Origin: Parvicella tangerina
Lineage (GTDB): Bacteria > Bacteroidota > Bacteroidia > Flavobacteriales_D > Parvicellaceae
Direction of reading: 5' to 3'
DNA length: 64,000 nucleotides
NCBI RefSeq assembly: GCF_907165195.1
Contig: NZ_OU015584.1
Span: 3,482,978-3,546,977 of the forward strand
The notes beneath the pieces are model-generated. The model was given only the letters and a program-made list of their open reading frames with translations, was not told the DNA's origin and made no database searches. Numbering within the stretch: position 1 is the stretch's first letter; the number at the start of each line of letters is the position of its first letter. The position numbers and the translations under genes were made by a program. Positions 1 to 7,743 of this stretch are shown here, piece after piece.

Positions 1-717
1 ATGCCTATTGAAGGCACAAAGGTTGAATACGAAGTGAATGGATTGAATATTAACATCAACGTAACGGTTAAAACGATTTATAAAACTGGAGTGGAGGTTG
101 AAGCTATGCACGGTGCTAGTGTAGTTGCGCTTAACATCTATGACATGTTAAAACCTATTGACAAAGGGATTGAGATCGGCAATATTAAACTTCTTCAAAA
201 GAAAGGGGGTAAAAGTGATTATACAAATCAACAGCATAGCGACATCAATGCTCAAGTCATTGTTTGCTCTGACACTGTTTCAAAGGAGCTCAAAGAAGAT
301 AAAGCTGGAGAAGCAATTCTAGAAAAGCTAGCTACACATCATGTTAAAAATGCATCTAAGCAGGTCATACCTGATGAGCCAGAGCAAATTCGAAGCATTG
401 TAGAAAAAGCAAAAACGGATGGCGTAAACCTTTTAATTTTTACTGGTGGAACAGGTTTGTCGAGTAGGGATGTAACACCCGAAACATTAGCACCTTTATT
501 TGACAAAGAAGTTCCTGGTATTGCAGAAGCCATCAGAGCTTACGGTCAGGATAGAATGCCTTATGCGTTTCTTTCCCGATCTGTAGCTGGTACGATTGGT
601 GGCATGTTAGTGATTACACTACCAGGTTCTACAAATGGGGCAAAAGAATCCATGGACGCCCTATTTCCACATGTTTTGCATGCCTTTAAGGTATTGAGAG
701 GTGAACGACATGATTAA
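1..717 (+). CDS. moaCB: Bifunctional MoaC/MoaB molybdenum cofactor protein, 5'-truncated by window edge
   Basis: The first 70 or so residues are the C-terminal half of MoaC (cyclic pyranopterin monophosphate synthase): the stretch GVEVEAMHGASVVALNIYDM and the end motif IEIGNIKLLQKKGGKS fit that family. The rest is a MoaB/MogA domain (molybdopterin adenylyltransferase-like) with the signature FTGGTGLSSRDVTPE at about residues 142-156. Such MoaC-MoaB fusions are common in Bacteroidota. The ATG at position 1 falls inside the MoaC fold, so the true start lies upstream of the window and the N-terminal half of MoaC is missing here. The gene converges on the lipoprotein gene at 719 with one base between the stop codons. 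Family assignment is firm; whether both activities are retained cannot be judged from half of MoaC. Confidence 0.9.
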   Translation: MPIEGTKVEYEVNGLNININVTVKTIYKTGVEVEAMHGASVVALNIYDMLKPIDKGIEIGNIKLLQKKGGKSDYTNQQHSDINAQVIVCSDTVSKELKEDKAGEAILEKLATHHVKNASKQVIPDEPEQIRSIVEKAKTDGVNLLIFTGGTGLSSRDVTPETLAPLFDKEVPGIAEAIRAYGQDRMPYAFLSRSVAGTIGGMLVITLPGSTNGAKESMDALFPHVLHAFKVLRGERHD

Positions 718-737
718 GTCACTTTTGACACTTAATC
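712..737. terminator. Hairpin spanning two convergent stop codons
   Basis: GATTAAGT (712-719) pairs perfectly with ACTTAATC (730-737) around a 10-base loop. The hairpin covers the stop codons of moaCB and of the facing lipoprotein gene. No clear U-run follows on either strand, so it may be a weak bidirectional terminator or a protective 3' structure. Confidence 0.35.
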
Positions 738-1456
738 ATCATTTCGCTATTCTCAAAATCACACGTGGAAACTACTAAGCGTGCCTCAATAACAGTTGAA
801 TCATTGGTGACTACTTCAAAAAATTCTTGACCTGAGGTTATTGAACTACTTACCGTGAACTCAAAAACATCTGGTCCGCCCCAGGCTCCAACATAATTAT
901 GTATGAACTCATATTTGCCAGGTACTAAACCATCGGGGACATGTATGATGACTTTATTCACATTCGTTGGATTAGACGCTATCGAATTGCCGAACGGATG
1001 TATGTCACTAATCAGGATATCCACAGTATCCTTCAGCAAATCATATTCAATATTCCAACTTTCAAGATCATACTCTACGCATGATTGATACCCACCATTT
1101 TCAAAGTCTTCCATAAATACCGATTTGGCATAGAAAAAAGCACTTGTTTTATTGACCGCTATCTCTCTTTCTTCAATTACCTTGTTTTTATAGTACTGTA
1201 CGATACTTGCGCTGTTCTGTTCGCTTCCAATCATCATATCAAATTGACTATAAGGCATCTCTATTTCTTGATAAGCTTCTGCTATTGGATTATACAAGGA
1301 GAGCAAGAACTTACTCTCTCTCCGTTCACTATAACAATCCTCAATATGGTAGAGATTCTCCATTAAGGCATCTCTCTGAACATCTATACAACCTTCTTTC
1401 TTCTTACACGAGAAAAAGAGTGCTATCATGATTAAGCAAAAGGAGACGCAACGCAT
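719..1456 (-). CDS. Putative lipoprotein, unknown function
   Basis: I do not recognise this family. The reading frame can be extended to a TTG at 1504, but the ATG at 1456 gives a clean lipoprotein signal: MRC, a hydrophobic stretch, then the lipobox-like ALFFSC followed by a Lys-rich KKKEG. The mature protein (about 230 residues) would be anchored to a membrane on the periplasmic side. It is acidic and beta-rich, with no enzyme motif visible. It lies just downstream of, and on the same strand as, the small membrane protein ending at 1501, so the two may be co-transcribed. There is no sign of frameshift or transfer. Confidence 0.7.
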   Translation of the reverse strand: MRCVSFCLIMIALFFSCKKKEGCIDVQRDALMENLYHIEDCYSERRESKFLLSLYNPIAEAYQEIEMPYSQFDMMIGSEQNSASIVQYYKNKVIEEREIAVNKTSAFFYAKSVFMEDFENGGYQSCVEYDLESWNIEYDLLKDTVDILISDIHPFGNSIASNPTNVNKVIIHVPDGLVPGKYEFIHNYVGAWGGPDVFEFTVSSSITSGQEFFEVVTNDSTVIEARLVVSTCDFENSEMMIKCQK

Positions 1457-1500
1457 AGTAACGGTAAAATACAAAGAATTAATGACATTCGGGAATCTTA

Positions 1501-1989
1501 TCAAATCTCTGTTTGGATATCGTTGTCTTTTTCCTCAATATGAAACATTTGCCTATTAAAGAGTAAGACCTGTATCGCTAAGACAGTTAATAACATTAAA
1601 TAAAATGACCAGGTAGGTGCATTCCAGAGGGTAAGAGGAATGGTGAGTAGGACGATGGTGCTCAAGAAAGGTAAATAACGTTTTAATTCGAGACGATAAC
1701 GGAACGTGAACACCTTTGCAAGCACGTTATCTATTATTAACTCAGTTGAAAAAGAGGTCATTGCAACATTCTCAGGTGTGGTTCTTACTGTGTAACTTAC
1801 CCCTTTGAATTCAAATGCTTGCTCAGTTCTTAACTTCAAGGACTTTTTTTCGGACGCAAGAGTTCCATTAACATAGACACATTGATGCCCACTATTCTTG
1901 AGTTGAATATGAATGGTAGTCTCTTTATTGTCATAAACGAACCAGGTTCCTTTAAAAAGATGCCAAGTCGATTCTTTTGGTAAACTCAT
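1501..1989 (-). CDS. Small membrane protein with two C-terminal transmembrane segments
   Basis: Unrecognised family. The protein is about 162 residues, starting MSLPKES at the ATG at 1989. The first 105 residues or so look like a soluble beta-strand domain. They are followed by two closely spaced hydrophobic helices (from YLPFLSTIVLLTIPLTL to MLLTVLAIQVLLF) and a short acidic tail. A longer frame begins at a TTG at 2019, but that codon lies inside the nrdA terminator hairpin (2000-2030), so the ATG is the credible start. The gene probably has its own promoter or depends on terminator read-through. Confidence 0.6.
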   Translation of the reverse strand: MSLPKESTWHLFKGTWFVYDNKETTIHIQLKNSGHQCVYVNGTLASEKKSLKLRTEQAFEFKGVSYTVRTTPENVAMTSFSTELIIDNVLAKVFTFRYRLELKRYLPFLSTIVLLTIPLTLWNAPTWSFYLMLLTVLAIQVLLFNRQMFHIEEKDNDIQTEI

Positions 1990-1993
1990 ACTA

Positions 1994-2030
1994 ATAAAAG
2001 GGGGAGCTAGTGCTTCCAACTAACTCCCCC
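1994..2030 (-). terminator. Intrinsic terminator of the nrdBA operon
   Basis: On the minus strand GGGGGAGTTAG (2030-2020) pairs with CTAGCTCCCCC (2010-2000) with one mismatch, and is followed by TTTT. It lies about 65 bases downstream of the nrdA stop codon. Confidence 0.85.
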
Positions 2031-2095
2031 ATTTGCGGATTATATTTTTTGTGACTAGGTTGTTAAACTACTCTGAACATTACTTAGCTCAAATG

Positions 2096-4453
2096 TTAAC
2101 CGCTGCACATTTCACAGTTGTCTGGATCGTCTAATGAGCAGGCGATCTCTGCTTGTCTTTCCTCTTCTGTCTTAGCTTTTGGTTGCTCCATTGATGACTT
2201 ATCTAAGGTAAACTTGATCGCATCAGTAGCTGCTTTTGTTCTCAAGTAGTACATTCCTGTTTTCAACCCTTGTTTCCATCCATAGAAATGCATTGATGTC
2301 AACTTCGCAAAATTCGCATTTTCCATGAAGATATTCAGTGATTGAGACTGATCTATATAAGCCCCTCTATCAGCTGCCATTTCTATGATCGTCTTCTGAG
2401 AGATCTCCCAAGCTGTTTTGTACAACTCTTTGATGTTATCTGGAATTTCATCAATATTTTGAACAGAACCGTTCGCTGCCATCAGTTTGTTCTTCAATGT
2501 ATCATTCCACAATCCTAACTTCACTAAATCTCTAAGTAAATGCTTGTTCACAATGATGAACTCTCCTGAAAGTACTCTTCGCGTGTAAACATTTGAAGTA
2601 TACGGCTCAAAGCACTCGTTGTTACCAAGTATTTGTGCAGTTGAAGCAGTTGGCATAGGAGCCAGTAATAATGAGTTTCTTACTCCGTGCTCTTTCACTT
2701 CTTCTCTCAACACATCCCACTCCCATCTGTCTGTAGGGGTTACTCCCCACATATCAAACTGGAATTCTCCTTGTGAAATAGGTGATCCTTCCCAGGTTTC
2801 ATAAGCTCCATTCTCAATTGCAAGATCTTTAGAAGCAGTAACCGCAGCATAATAGATCGTTTCGAAAACTTCTTTGTTTAATGCTTTTGCCTCTGGAGAA
2901 TCAAACGGATATCTCATTAAAATAAAAGCATCAGCCAAACCTTGAACTCCGATTCCAATTGGACGGTGTCTCATGTTTGAATTTCTAGCCTCAGGAACTG
3001 GGTAATAGTTTCTATCAATTACTTTATCTAAGTTCTTCGTAACTCTGTAAGCTACCTGGAATAATTTTTCATGGTCAAATTGTCCATCCTTAACAAACTT
3101 AGGAAGTGCAATTGACGCCAAGTTACAAACCGCTACTTCGTCAGGAGCTGTGTACTCCATGATCTCTGTACAAAGGTTCGAAGACTTGATTGTACCGAGG
3201 TTCTTCTGATTGGATTTGCTATTAGCCGCATCTTTGTAAAGCATGTAAGGAGTACCCGTTTCGATCTGAGATTCTAAAATCTTAAACCAAAGGTCTTGTG
3301 CCTTGATGGTTTTTCTTCCCTTCCCTTCAGCTTCATACTTTGTATACAGCTTTTCGAATTCCTCACCATAGGTGTCAGACAGTCCAGGACATTCATTAGG
3401 ACACATCAACGTCCAGTCTTCATTTGCCTCCACACGTTTCATGAACAAATCTGGTGTCCACATAGCATAAAACAAATCTCTTGCTCTATTTTCTTCCTTA
3501 CCTGTATTCTTCTTAAGATCCAAGAAATCGAAAACATCCGCATGCCAAGGCTCCATATAGATCGCAAATGATCCTTTTCTCTTCCCTCCACCTTGATCTA
3601 CGTACCTTGCAGTGTCATTAAACACTCTTAGCATTGGTACAATACCATTTGAAGTGCCATTCGTTCCTTTAATATAAGAGCCAGTTGCTCGAATATCATG
3701 AATAGATAGCCCGATTCCACCAGCTGACTGAGAAATTTGCGCACACTGCTTTAGTGTATCGTATATTCCTGAGATACTGTCTTCTTTTGTTGTCAACAAG
3801 AAACAAGAAGACATTTGTGGTTTTGGTGTACCCGAGTTAAACAAGGTTGGTGTTGCATGTGTAAACCATCCTTCACTCATGTAGTGATAGGTCTCAATCA
3901 CCGATTCGATATCATCCATGTGGATACCCACAGCTACACGCATGATCATGTGCTGAGGTCTCTCTGTGATTTTACCTTCAGTCTTAAGTAGGTAAGATCT
4001 TTCCAGTGTCTTAAACCCGAAATAATCGTACCTGAAATCTCTATCAAAAATAATTGTTGAATCCAATACATCTGAATGCTTTTGGATCACTTCCCAAACA
4101 TCATCTGCAATCAAAGGTGCTGGAGCTCCAGTTTTTGGATCAGTGTACTCGTATAACTTCTGCATCGTTTCAGTAAACGACTTAGTAGTATTCTTATGTA
4201 AGTTAGAAACGGCAATTCTAGATGCTAATAAGGCATAATCAGGGTGTGTTATGGTCATTGTTGCAGCGACCTCTGCGGCAAGGTTATCCAGTTCAATAGT
4301 GGTTACACCATCATACAGACCTTCGATAACTCTCATAGCCACCTTTTCTGGGGTAACTAATGGGTTTAGTCCGTAACATAATTTTTGTATCCGAGCAGTG
4401 ATCTTGTCAAACTTCACTGCTTCCTTTCTGCCGTCTCTTTTTATTACATACAT
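2096..4453 (-). CDS. nrdA: Ribonucleoside-diphosphate reductase class Ia, alpha subunit
   Basis: Large catalytic subunit of aerobic ribonucleotide reductase, which reduces ribonucleoside diphosphates to deoxy forms in the cytoplasm. The 785 residues carry an N-terminal ATP-cone ([18 protein letters not shown], an allosteric activity site), the barrel with the active-site segments [22 protein letters not shown] and [10 protein letters not shown], and a C-terminal mobile tail with the redox pair CEMC that is recharged by thioredoxin or glutaredoxin. Length is normal for the family. It follows nrdB on the same strand after 112 bases that hold a hairpin, and ends before a strong terminator. The ATP cone implies dATP feedback inhibition. 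Confidence 0.97.
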   Translation of the reverse strand: MYVIKRDGRKEAVKFDKITARIQKLCYGLNPLVTPEKVAMRVIEGLYDGVTTIELDNLAAEVAATMTITHPDYALLASRIAVSNLHKNTTKSFTETMQKLYEYTDPKTGAPAPLIADDVWEVIQKHSDVLDSTIIFDRDFRYDYFGFKTLERSYLLKTEGKITERPQHMIMRVAVGIHMDDIESVIETYHYMSEGWFTHATPTLFNSGTPKPQMSSCFLLTTKEDSISGIYDTLKQCAQISQSAGGIGLSIHDIRATGSYIKGTNGTSNGIVPMLRVFNDTARYVDQGGGKRKGSFAIYMEPWHADVFDFLDLKKNTGKEENRARDLFYAMWTPDLFMKRVEANEDWTLMCPNECPGLSDTYGEEFEKLYTKYEAEGKGRKTIKAQDLWFKILESQIETGTPYMLYKDAANSKSNQKNLGTIKSSNLCTEIMEYTAPDEVAVCNLASIALPKFVKDGQFDHEKLFQVAYRVTKNLDKVIDRNYYPVPEARNSNMRHRPIGIGVQGLADAFILMRYPFDSPEAKALNKEVFETIYYAAVTASKDLAIENGAYETWEGSPISQGEFQFDMWGVTPTDRWEWDVLREEVKEHGVRNSLLLAPMPTASTAQILGNNECFEPYTSNVYTRRVLSGEFIIVNKHLLRDLVKLGLWNDTLKNKLMAANGSVQNIDEIPDNIKELYKTAWEISQKTIIEMAADRGAYIDQSQSLNIFMENANFAKLTSMHFYGWKQGLKTGMYYLRTKAATDAIKFTLDKSSMEQPKAKTEEERQAEIACSLDDPDNCEMCSG

Positions 4454-4498
4454 GCTGTTTGAAGTTTTTGGGTATTAAAATTCTGGTTTTATATTTTG

Positions 4499-4547
4499 CC
4501 AACCAATCCCCAAAGCTCTTCAACTATGGGGATGATTGTATGGTTGG
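4499..4547 (-). other. Two-tier hairpin between nrdB and nrdA
   Basis: CCAACCA (4499-4505) pairs with TGGTTGG (4541-4547), and directly inside it ATCCCCA (4506-4512) pairs with TGGGGAT (4527-4533), leaving a one-sided 7-base bulge. On the minus strand no U-run follows, so it looks like an mRNA processing or stability element between the two cistrons rather than a terminator. On the plus strand it is followed by a T-rich tract, but no plus-strand gene precedes it. Confidence 0.4.
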
Positions 4548-4565
4548 TTTTTGTTTGTTGCTTAA

Positions 4566-5630
4566 TTAAAAATCTGCATCCAAGCTGAATGCGTTACCTT
4601 CAGTTGTTCCGTTCTTCACTCCTGCTTTTTGGTATTCACCCACTCGCTTCTCAAAGAAATTTGTTTTCCCTTGAAGATTAATCATATCCATAAAGTCAAA
4701 CGGATTCTTCACATTGTATACTTTATCGTTACCAAGTTCTGCAAGTAATCGATCTGCTACGAACTCAATGTACTGACACATTAAATCTGAGTTCATTCCA
4801 ATCAATCTCACTGGTAGTGACTCCACTACAAACTCCTTCTCAATTTCTACGGCATCCATAATGATCTCAGCTACTTCTTCTTTGTCTAACTGATTTACCA
4901 GATGCTCATTGTATAGCAAGCAAGCGAAATCACAGTGAAGACCTTCATCTCTTGAGATCAACTCATTAGAGAATGTTAAACCAGGCATCAGCCCTCTCTT
5001 CTTCAACCAAAAGATCGAACAAAACGAACCTGAGAAGAAAATTCCTTCCACAGCTGCGAAAGCAATCAATCGTTGTGCAAACGTTCCATTCTCGATCCAT
5101 CTCAAAGCCCACTCCGCTTTCTTTTTAACTGGAGGGAAAGTTTCAATAGCGTTAAAGAGATAATCTTTTTCTTTTGAATCCTTGATATAAGTGTCAATCA
5201 ATAAAGAGTATGTTTCAGAGTGAACGTTCTCCATCATAATCTGAAAACCGTAGAAGAATTTCGCCTCAGCATATTGCACCTCACTCAAAAAGTTCTCAGC
5301 CAGGTTTTCATTTACGATACCATCAGAAGCAGCAAAAAACGCCAGCACGTGCTTAATAAAGAAACGCTCATCGTCATTCAGTTTGTTCTCCCAGTCATTA
5401 AGGTCAGCCGCAAGATCCAACTCCTCTGCAGTCCAAATCATGGCCTGTTGTGTTTTGTACATCTGCCAAATATCATGGTGTTTAATTGGGAAGATCACAA
5501 ACCTGTTGGGATCATCTTTTAGTATAGGCTCTTCTACCTGCGTATTTTCAGGTAGCACACTATCCAATTTCACATCTTTAACGTTCAATGCTTCTGCTTC
5601 GGTTGACTTTGGATTCAATTCTTCTGACAT
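4566..5630 (-). CDS. nrdB: Ribonucleoside-diphosphate reductase class Ia, beta subunit
   Basis: Radical-generating subunit that forms the diiron-tyrosyl cofactor and delivers the radical to NrdA. The segment [15 protein letters not shown] holds Glu134, His137 and Tyr141, with the tyrosine four residues after the histidine, as in class Ia enzymes (E. coli His118/Tyr122), so this is not a radical-less class Ic protein. The helical ferritin-like core (residues 45-340) is preceded by an acidic, probably disordered N-terminal extension of about 40 residues. It is the first gene of the nrdB-nrdA unit, reversed from the enterobacterial nrdA-nrdB order. The promoter lies in the 659-base divergent gap upstream. 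Confidence 0.96.
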   Translation of the reverse strand: MSEELNPKSTEAEALNVKDVKLDSVLPENTQVEEPILKDDPNRFVIFPIKHHDIWQMYKTQQAMIWTAEELDLAADLNDWENKLNDDERFFIKHVLAFFAASDGIVNENLAENFLSEVQYAEAKFFYGFQIMMENVHSETYSLLIDTYIKDSKEKDYLFNAIETFPPVKKKAEWALRWIENGTFAQRLIAFAAVEGIFFSGSFCSIFWLKKRGLMPGLTFSNELISRDEGLHCDFACLLYNEHLVNQLDKEEVAEIIMDAVEIEKEFVVESLPVRLIGMNSDLMCQYIEFVADRLLAELGNDKVYNVKNPFDFMDMINLQGKTNFFEKRVGEYQKAGVKNGTTEGNAFSLDADF

Positions 5631-6250
5631 CTCTTATATGCTTTTAATAATTAGTATAATAGTTTTCAGCTCGAAAATAAAGAGGAAAAAAAGCCTTTAG
5701 CACAAAAAGCGTTTTTTGCACTTTACTTTAAAAATGTTCGTAAAGTAATCGACTTTTAGGAAAGGTAATTTTCCATCTTTCGAGGACAACAAAAGTCAAA
5801 AAAAATCTCTCTCGACCCAAGCTAATTTCGTCCACAATTTTTCAAGTTTTCAACACGACATTTTAATAAGTAACGTAACCCTTTGAATTTCAAGTAAAAG
5901 AACTTTTTGTCGCAAAAATTCATTGATTTATCCCTTGAAATGAATCGCTGAACCTTTGCACCATGCTAATTTACAGCATCCTATAATAGAATATCAACCG
6001 CCCTTAAAATGCTTATCAAATTCCCTATGTTAAAAACAATAAAACAACCTGTTTTCAGATAATGACAAAACAATAATATTAACGCGTGTTGAGTATTGAA
6101 ATATTATTCTGAAAAACGAAACTAAAAATTCTATTCAGGTCCAATTTTAACTCAGCTTGAATTTGTTATCAACACGATCAAAAAATAATCGAAACAACAG
6201 ATTGCATTTAAAAAAAAGCTTATCACCCATCATATTGGCATAAAACCTTA

Positions 6251-6258
6251 TAAATTTG
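6251..6258 (+). promoter_or_regulatory. Bacteroidota -7 promoter element
   Basis: TAAATTTG matches TAnnTTTG exactly, 31 bases before the start codon at 6290. No TTG is seen at the expected -33 distance. The palindrome at 6262-6276 sits just downstream, over the predicted start site. Confidence 0.45.
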
Positions 6259-6261
6259 TTC

Positions 6262-6276
6262 TTAGAATAATTCTAA
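6262..6276. promoter_or_regulatory. 7-1-7 palindrome resembling a Fur-family (PerR-like) box
   Basis: TTAGAATAATTCTAA is a perfect inverted repeat of 7-base arms around a single A. This is the architecture of Fur/PerR/Zur operators (PerR consensus TTATAATnATTATAA). It overlaps the predicted transcription start of an operon ending in glutathione peroxidase. No PerR/Fur gene is in the window, so the regulator is inferred. Confidence 0.5.
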
Positions 6277-6289
6277 ACAAGAAAAAAGA

Positions 6290-6640
6290 ATGTCAGAGGA
6301 AGTTGATTTAACAGGTATAGACAAAGATGAAGCGAAGAAGATTTTACAAAAGAAAATCATCAACATGCTTAAGACAATATACGACCCAGAGATTCCAGTG
6401 GATATTTTTGAACTAGGTCTGATCTATGAAATTAAAGTAGATGATGAGTTCAACGTACAGATAGAGATGACGCTTACTTCTCCTAACTGTCCAGTTGCGG
6501 AGTCAATGCCTGCGGAGGTGAAAGAAAAAACAGGACTGGTAAACGGTGTTAAATCTGCCGATGTTCAGATCGTCTTTGACCCACCCTGGAATCAGGAATT
6601 CATGAGTGAAGAGGCTAAATTAGAACTAGGATTTCTTTAA
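6290..6640 (+). CDS. DUF59/MIP18-family Fe-S cluster assembly protein (SufT-like)
   Basis: A 116-residue protein of the MIP18 (DUF59) family. The motifs YDPEIPVDIFELGLIYEI and MTLTSPNCPVAESMP are those of the SUF-associated member common in Bacteroidota. The conserved Cys in SPNCPV is present. The family acts in maturation of Fe-S proteins; in related genomes it accompanies sufBCDSE, none of which is in this window. A short charged N-terminal region precedes the domain. It heads an operon with DUF2480 (8-base gap) and glutathione peroxidase, behind a -7 element and a Fur/PerR-like palindrome, which suggests response to peroxide or iron. Confidence 0.88.
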   Translation: MSEEVDLTGIDKDEAKKILQKKIINMLKTIYDPEIPVDIFELGLIYEIKVDDEFNVQIEMTLTSPNCPVAESMPAEVKEKTGLVNGVKSADVQIVFDPPWNQEFMSEEAKLELGFL

Positions 6641-6648
6641 AAATAATC

Positions 6649-7152
6649 ATGATCGAAAACAAAATAGCAAAGAGCGGACTTGAAACCATTGACGTGGGCG
6701 TATTTTATGACTCAACTCAAAAAAACTCAATTGACATCAAGAATTGGTTGTTTCAAGAAATGATCATCAAGGAAAAGGACTTCAAACAACACCTTGAAGA
6801 ACACGATTGGAGCCAATACGAAAACACCTATGTCTGTTACTATTCGTCTGTAGATGCCATCATCCCAAACTGGGCGTGGCTAATGATCGCTAACAAACTT
6901 CAGGGAAATTGCAAACGCTATTACAACGGAACCCCTGAACAGTTTAACGAAATTCTTTTCAGTGAGCACATCCAAGCTTTCGACACCAGTCCGTTTGACT
7001 CAAAAAGGGTTTTGATTAAAGGCTGTGGTGACAAAGAGATCCCATCAAGTGCATTCAGCATGTTAGCAGAACGACTTTTCCCTACCGTCAAATCACTTAT
7101 GTTTGGTGAAGCCTGTTCTAATGTTCCGATTTATAAACAAAAGAAGTCTTAG
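6649..7152 (+). CDS. DUF2480 family protein
   Basis: Matches by recall the Bacteroidota-specific DUF2480 family of about 170 residues, with features such as NWAWLMIANKL, FDTSPFDSKRVLIKGCGDKEIP and a terminal segment rich in small residues. No signal peptide, so cytoplasmic. The single conserved Cys in IKGCGDK and the position directly after a SUF-type DUF59 gene suggest an accessory role in Fe-S assembly, but no activity is known to me. The start ATG lies 8 bases after the DUF59 stop, so the two are surely co-transcribed. Confidence 0.8.
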   Translation: MIENKIAKSGLETIDVGVFYDSTQKNSIDIKNWLFQEMIIKEKDFKQHLEEHDWSQYENTYVCYYSSVDAIIPNWAWLMIANKLQGNCKRYYNGTPEQFNEILFSEHIQAFDTSPFDSKRVLIKGCGDKEIPSSAFSMLAERLFPTVKSLMFGEACSNVPIYKQKKS

Positions 7153-7179
7153 ATTGTTATCGTTCTAAAGGATAAAACC

Positions 7180-7743
7180 ATGAAAACAAAAACATTATTC
7201 ACCATCTTAATTGCATTATCTATTCTATTACTTAGTGCAATCTCAAAAACTAACCAACCCATGAGTCAAACCATTTATCAGTTCAAAGTAGAAGATCTTT
7301 ATGGAGAAAGCTTTGATCTAGCCTCCTTGAAAGGAAAGAAAGTAATGATTGTGAACACCGCTTCTAAATGTGGTCTCACACCACAATACGAAGACCTGGA
7401 AAAGCTTTATCAAAAATATAAAGGAAATAACTTCGTAATCATCGGATTTCCAGCCAATAACTTCATGAGCCAGGAACCTGGAACCAATGAAGAAATTGCC
7501 GCATTTTGTAAAAAGAATTATGGTGTTTCTTTTCCTATGATGGCTAAAATTTCTGTTAAAGGGAAAGACATTCATCCTCTTTACACTTTCTTAACTTCAA
7601 AAGAAGAGAATGGAGTGATGGATTCAAAGGTGAAGTGGAATTTTCAGAAATACCTTATTGGTGAAGAGGGAATGCTTGAAAAAGTAATCGACCCCACCAC
7701 TAAACCAATGGATGAAGAAATCATTAGTTGGATCGAAGAATAA
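7180..7743 (+). CDS. Glutathione peroxidase family, Cys-type, exported or membrane-anchored
   Basis: Thioredoxin-fold peroxidase reducing hydroperoxides. Peroxidatic Cys64 lies in ASKCGLTPQY; the family segment appears as FPANNFMSQEPGTNEEI (the common NQF is NNF here), and Trp153-Asn154 in WNFQKYL complete the usual active site. Cys110 could act as resolving Cys, so thioredoxin is a likelier reductant than glutathione. An N-terminal hydrophobic segment (residues 5-22) suggests export to the periplasm or anchoring in the inner membrane. Third gene of the DUF59-DUF2480 operon; its 3' end overlaps the convergent gene at 7724 by 20 bases. Placement under a PerR-like box fits peroxide defence. Confidence 0.92.
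   Translation: MKTKTLFTILIALSILLLSAISKTNQPMSQTIYQFKVEDLYGESFDLASLKGKKVMIVNTASKCGLTPQYEDLEKLYQKYKGNNFVIIGFPANNFMSQEPGTNEEIAAFCKKNYGVSFPMMAKISVKGKDIHPLYTFLTSKEENGVMDSKVKWNFQKYLIGEEGMLEKVIDPTTKPMDEEIISWIEE

Larger units (their letters stand above)
5631..6289. promoter_or_regulatory. 659-base divergent intergenic region (nrdB / Fe-S assembly operon)
   Basis: Very AT-rich and without a convincing ORF or RNA gene. It must hold the nrdB promoter (minus) and the promoter of the operon starting at 6290 (plus). Visible structure: an imperfect palindrome at about 5698-5721 (AGCACAAAAAGC / GTTTTTTGCACT, 9 of 12 positions symmetric) near nrdB; a 9-bp AT-only inverted repeat (AATAATATT at 6072-6080, AATATTATT at 6100-6108); and a -7 element plus operator at 6251-6276, listed separately. 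I see no recognisable NrdR box. Confidence 0.5.

Noticed and set aside
1990-2019. TTG start at 2019 for the small membrane protein gene
   Set aside because: The codon lies inside the nrdA terminator hairpin; the ATG at 1989 just downstream is a normal start.
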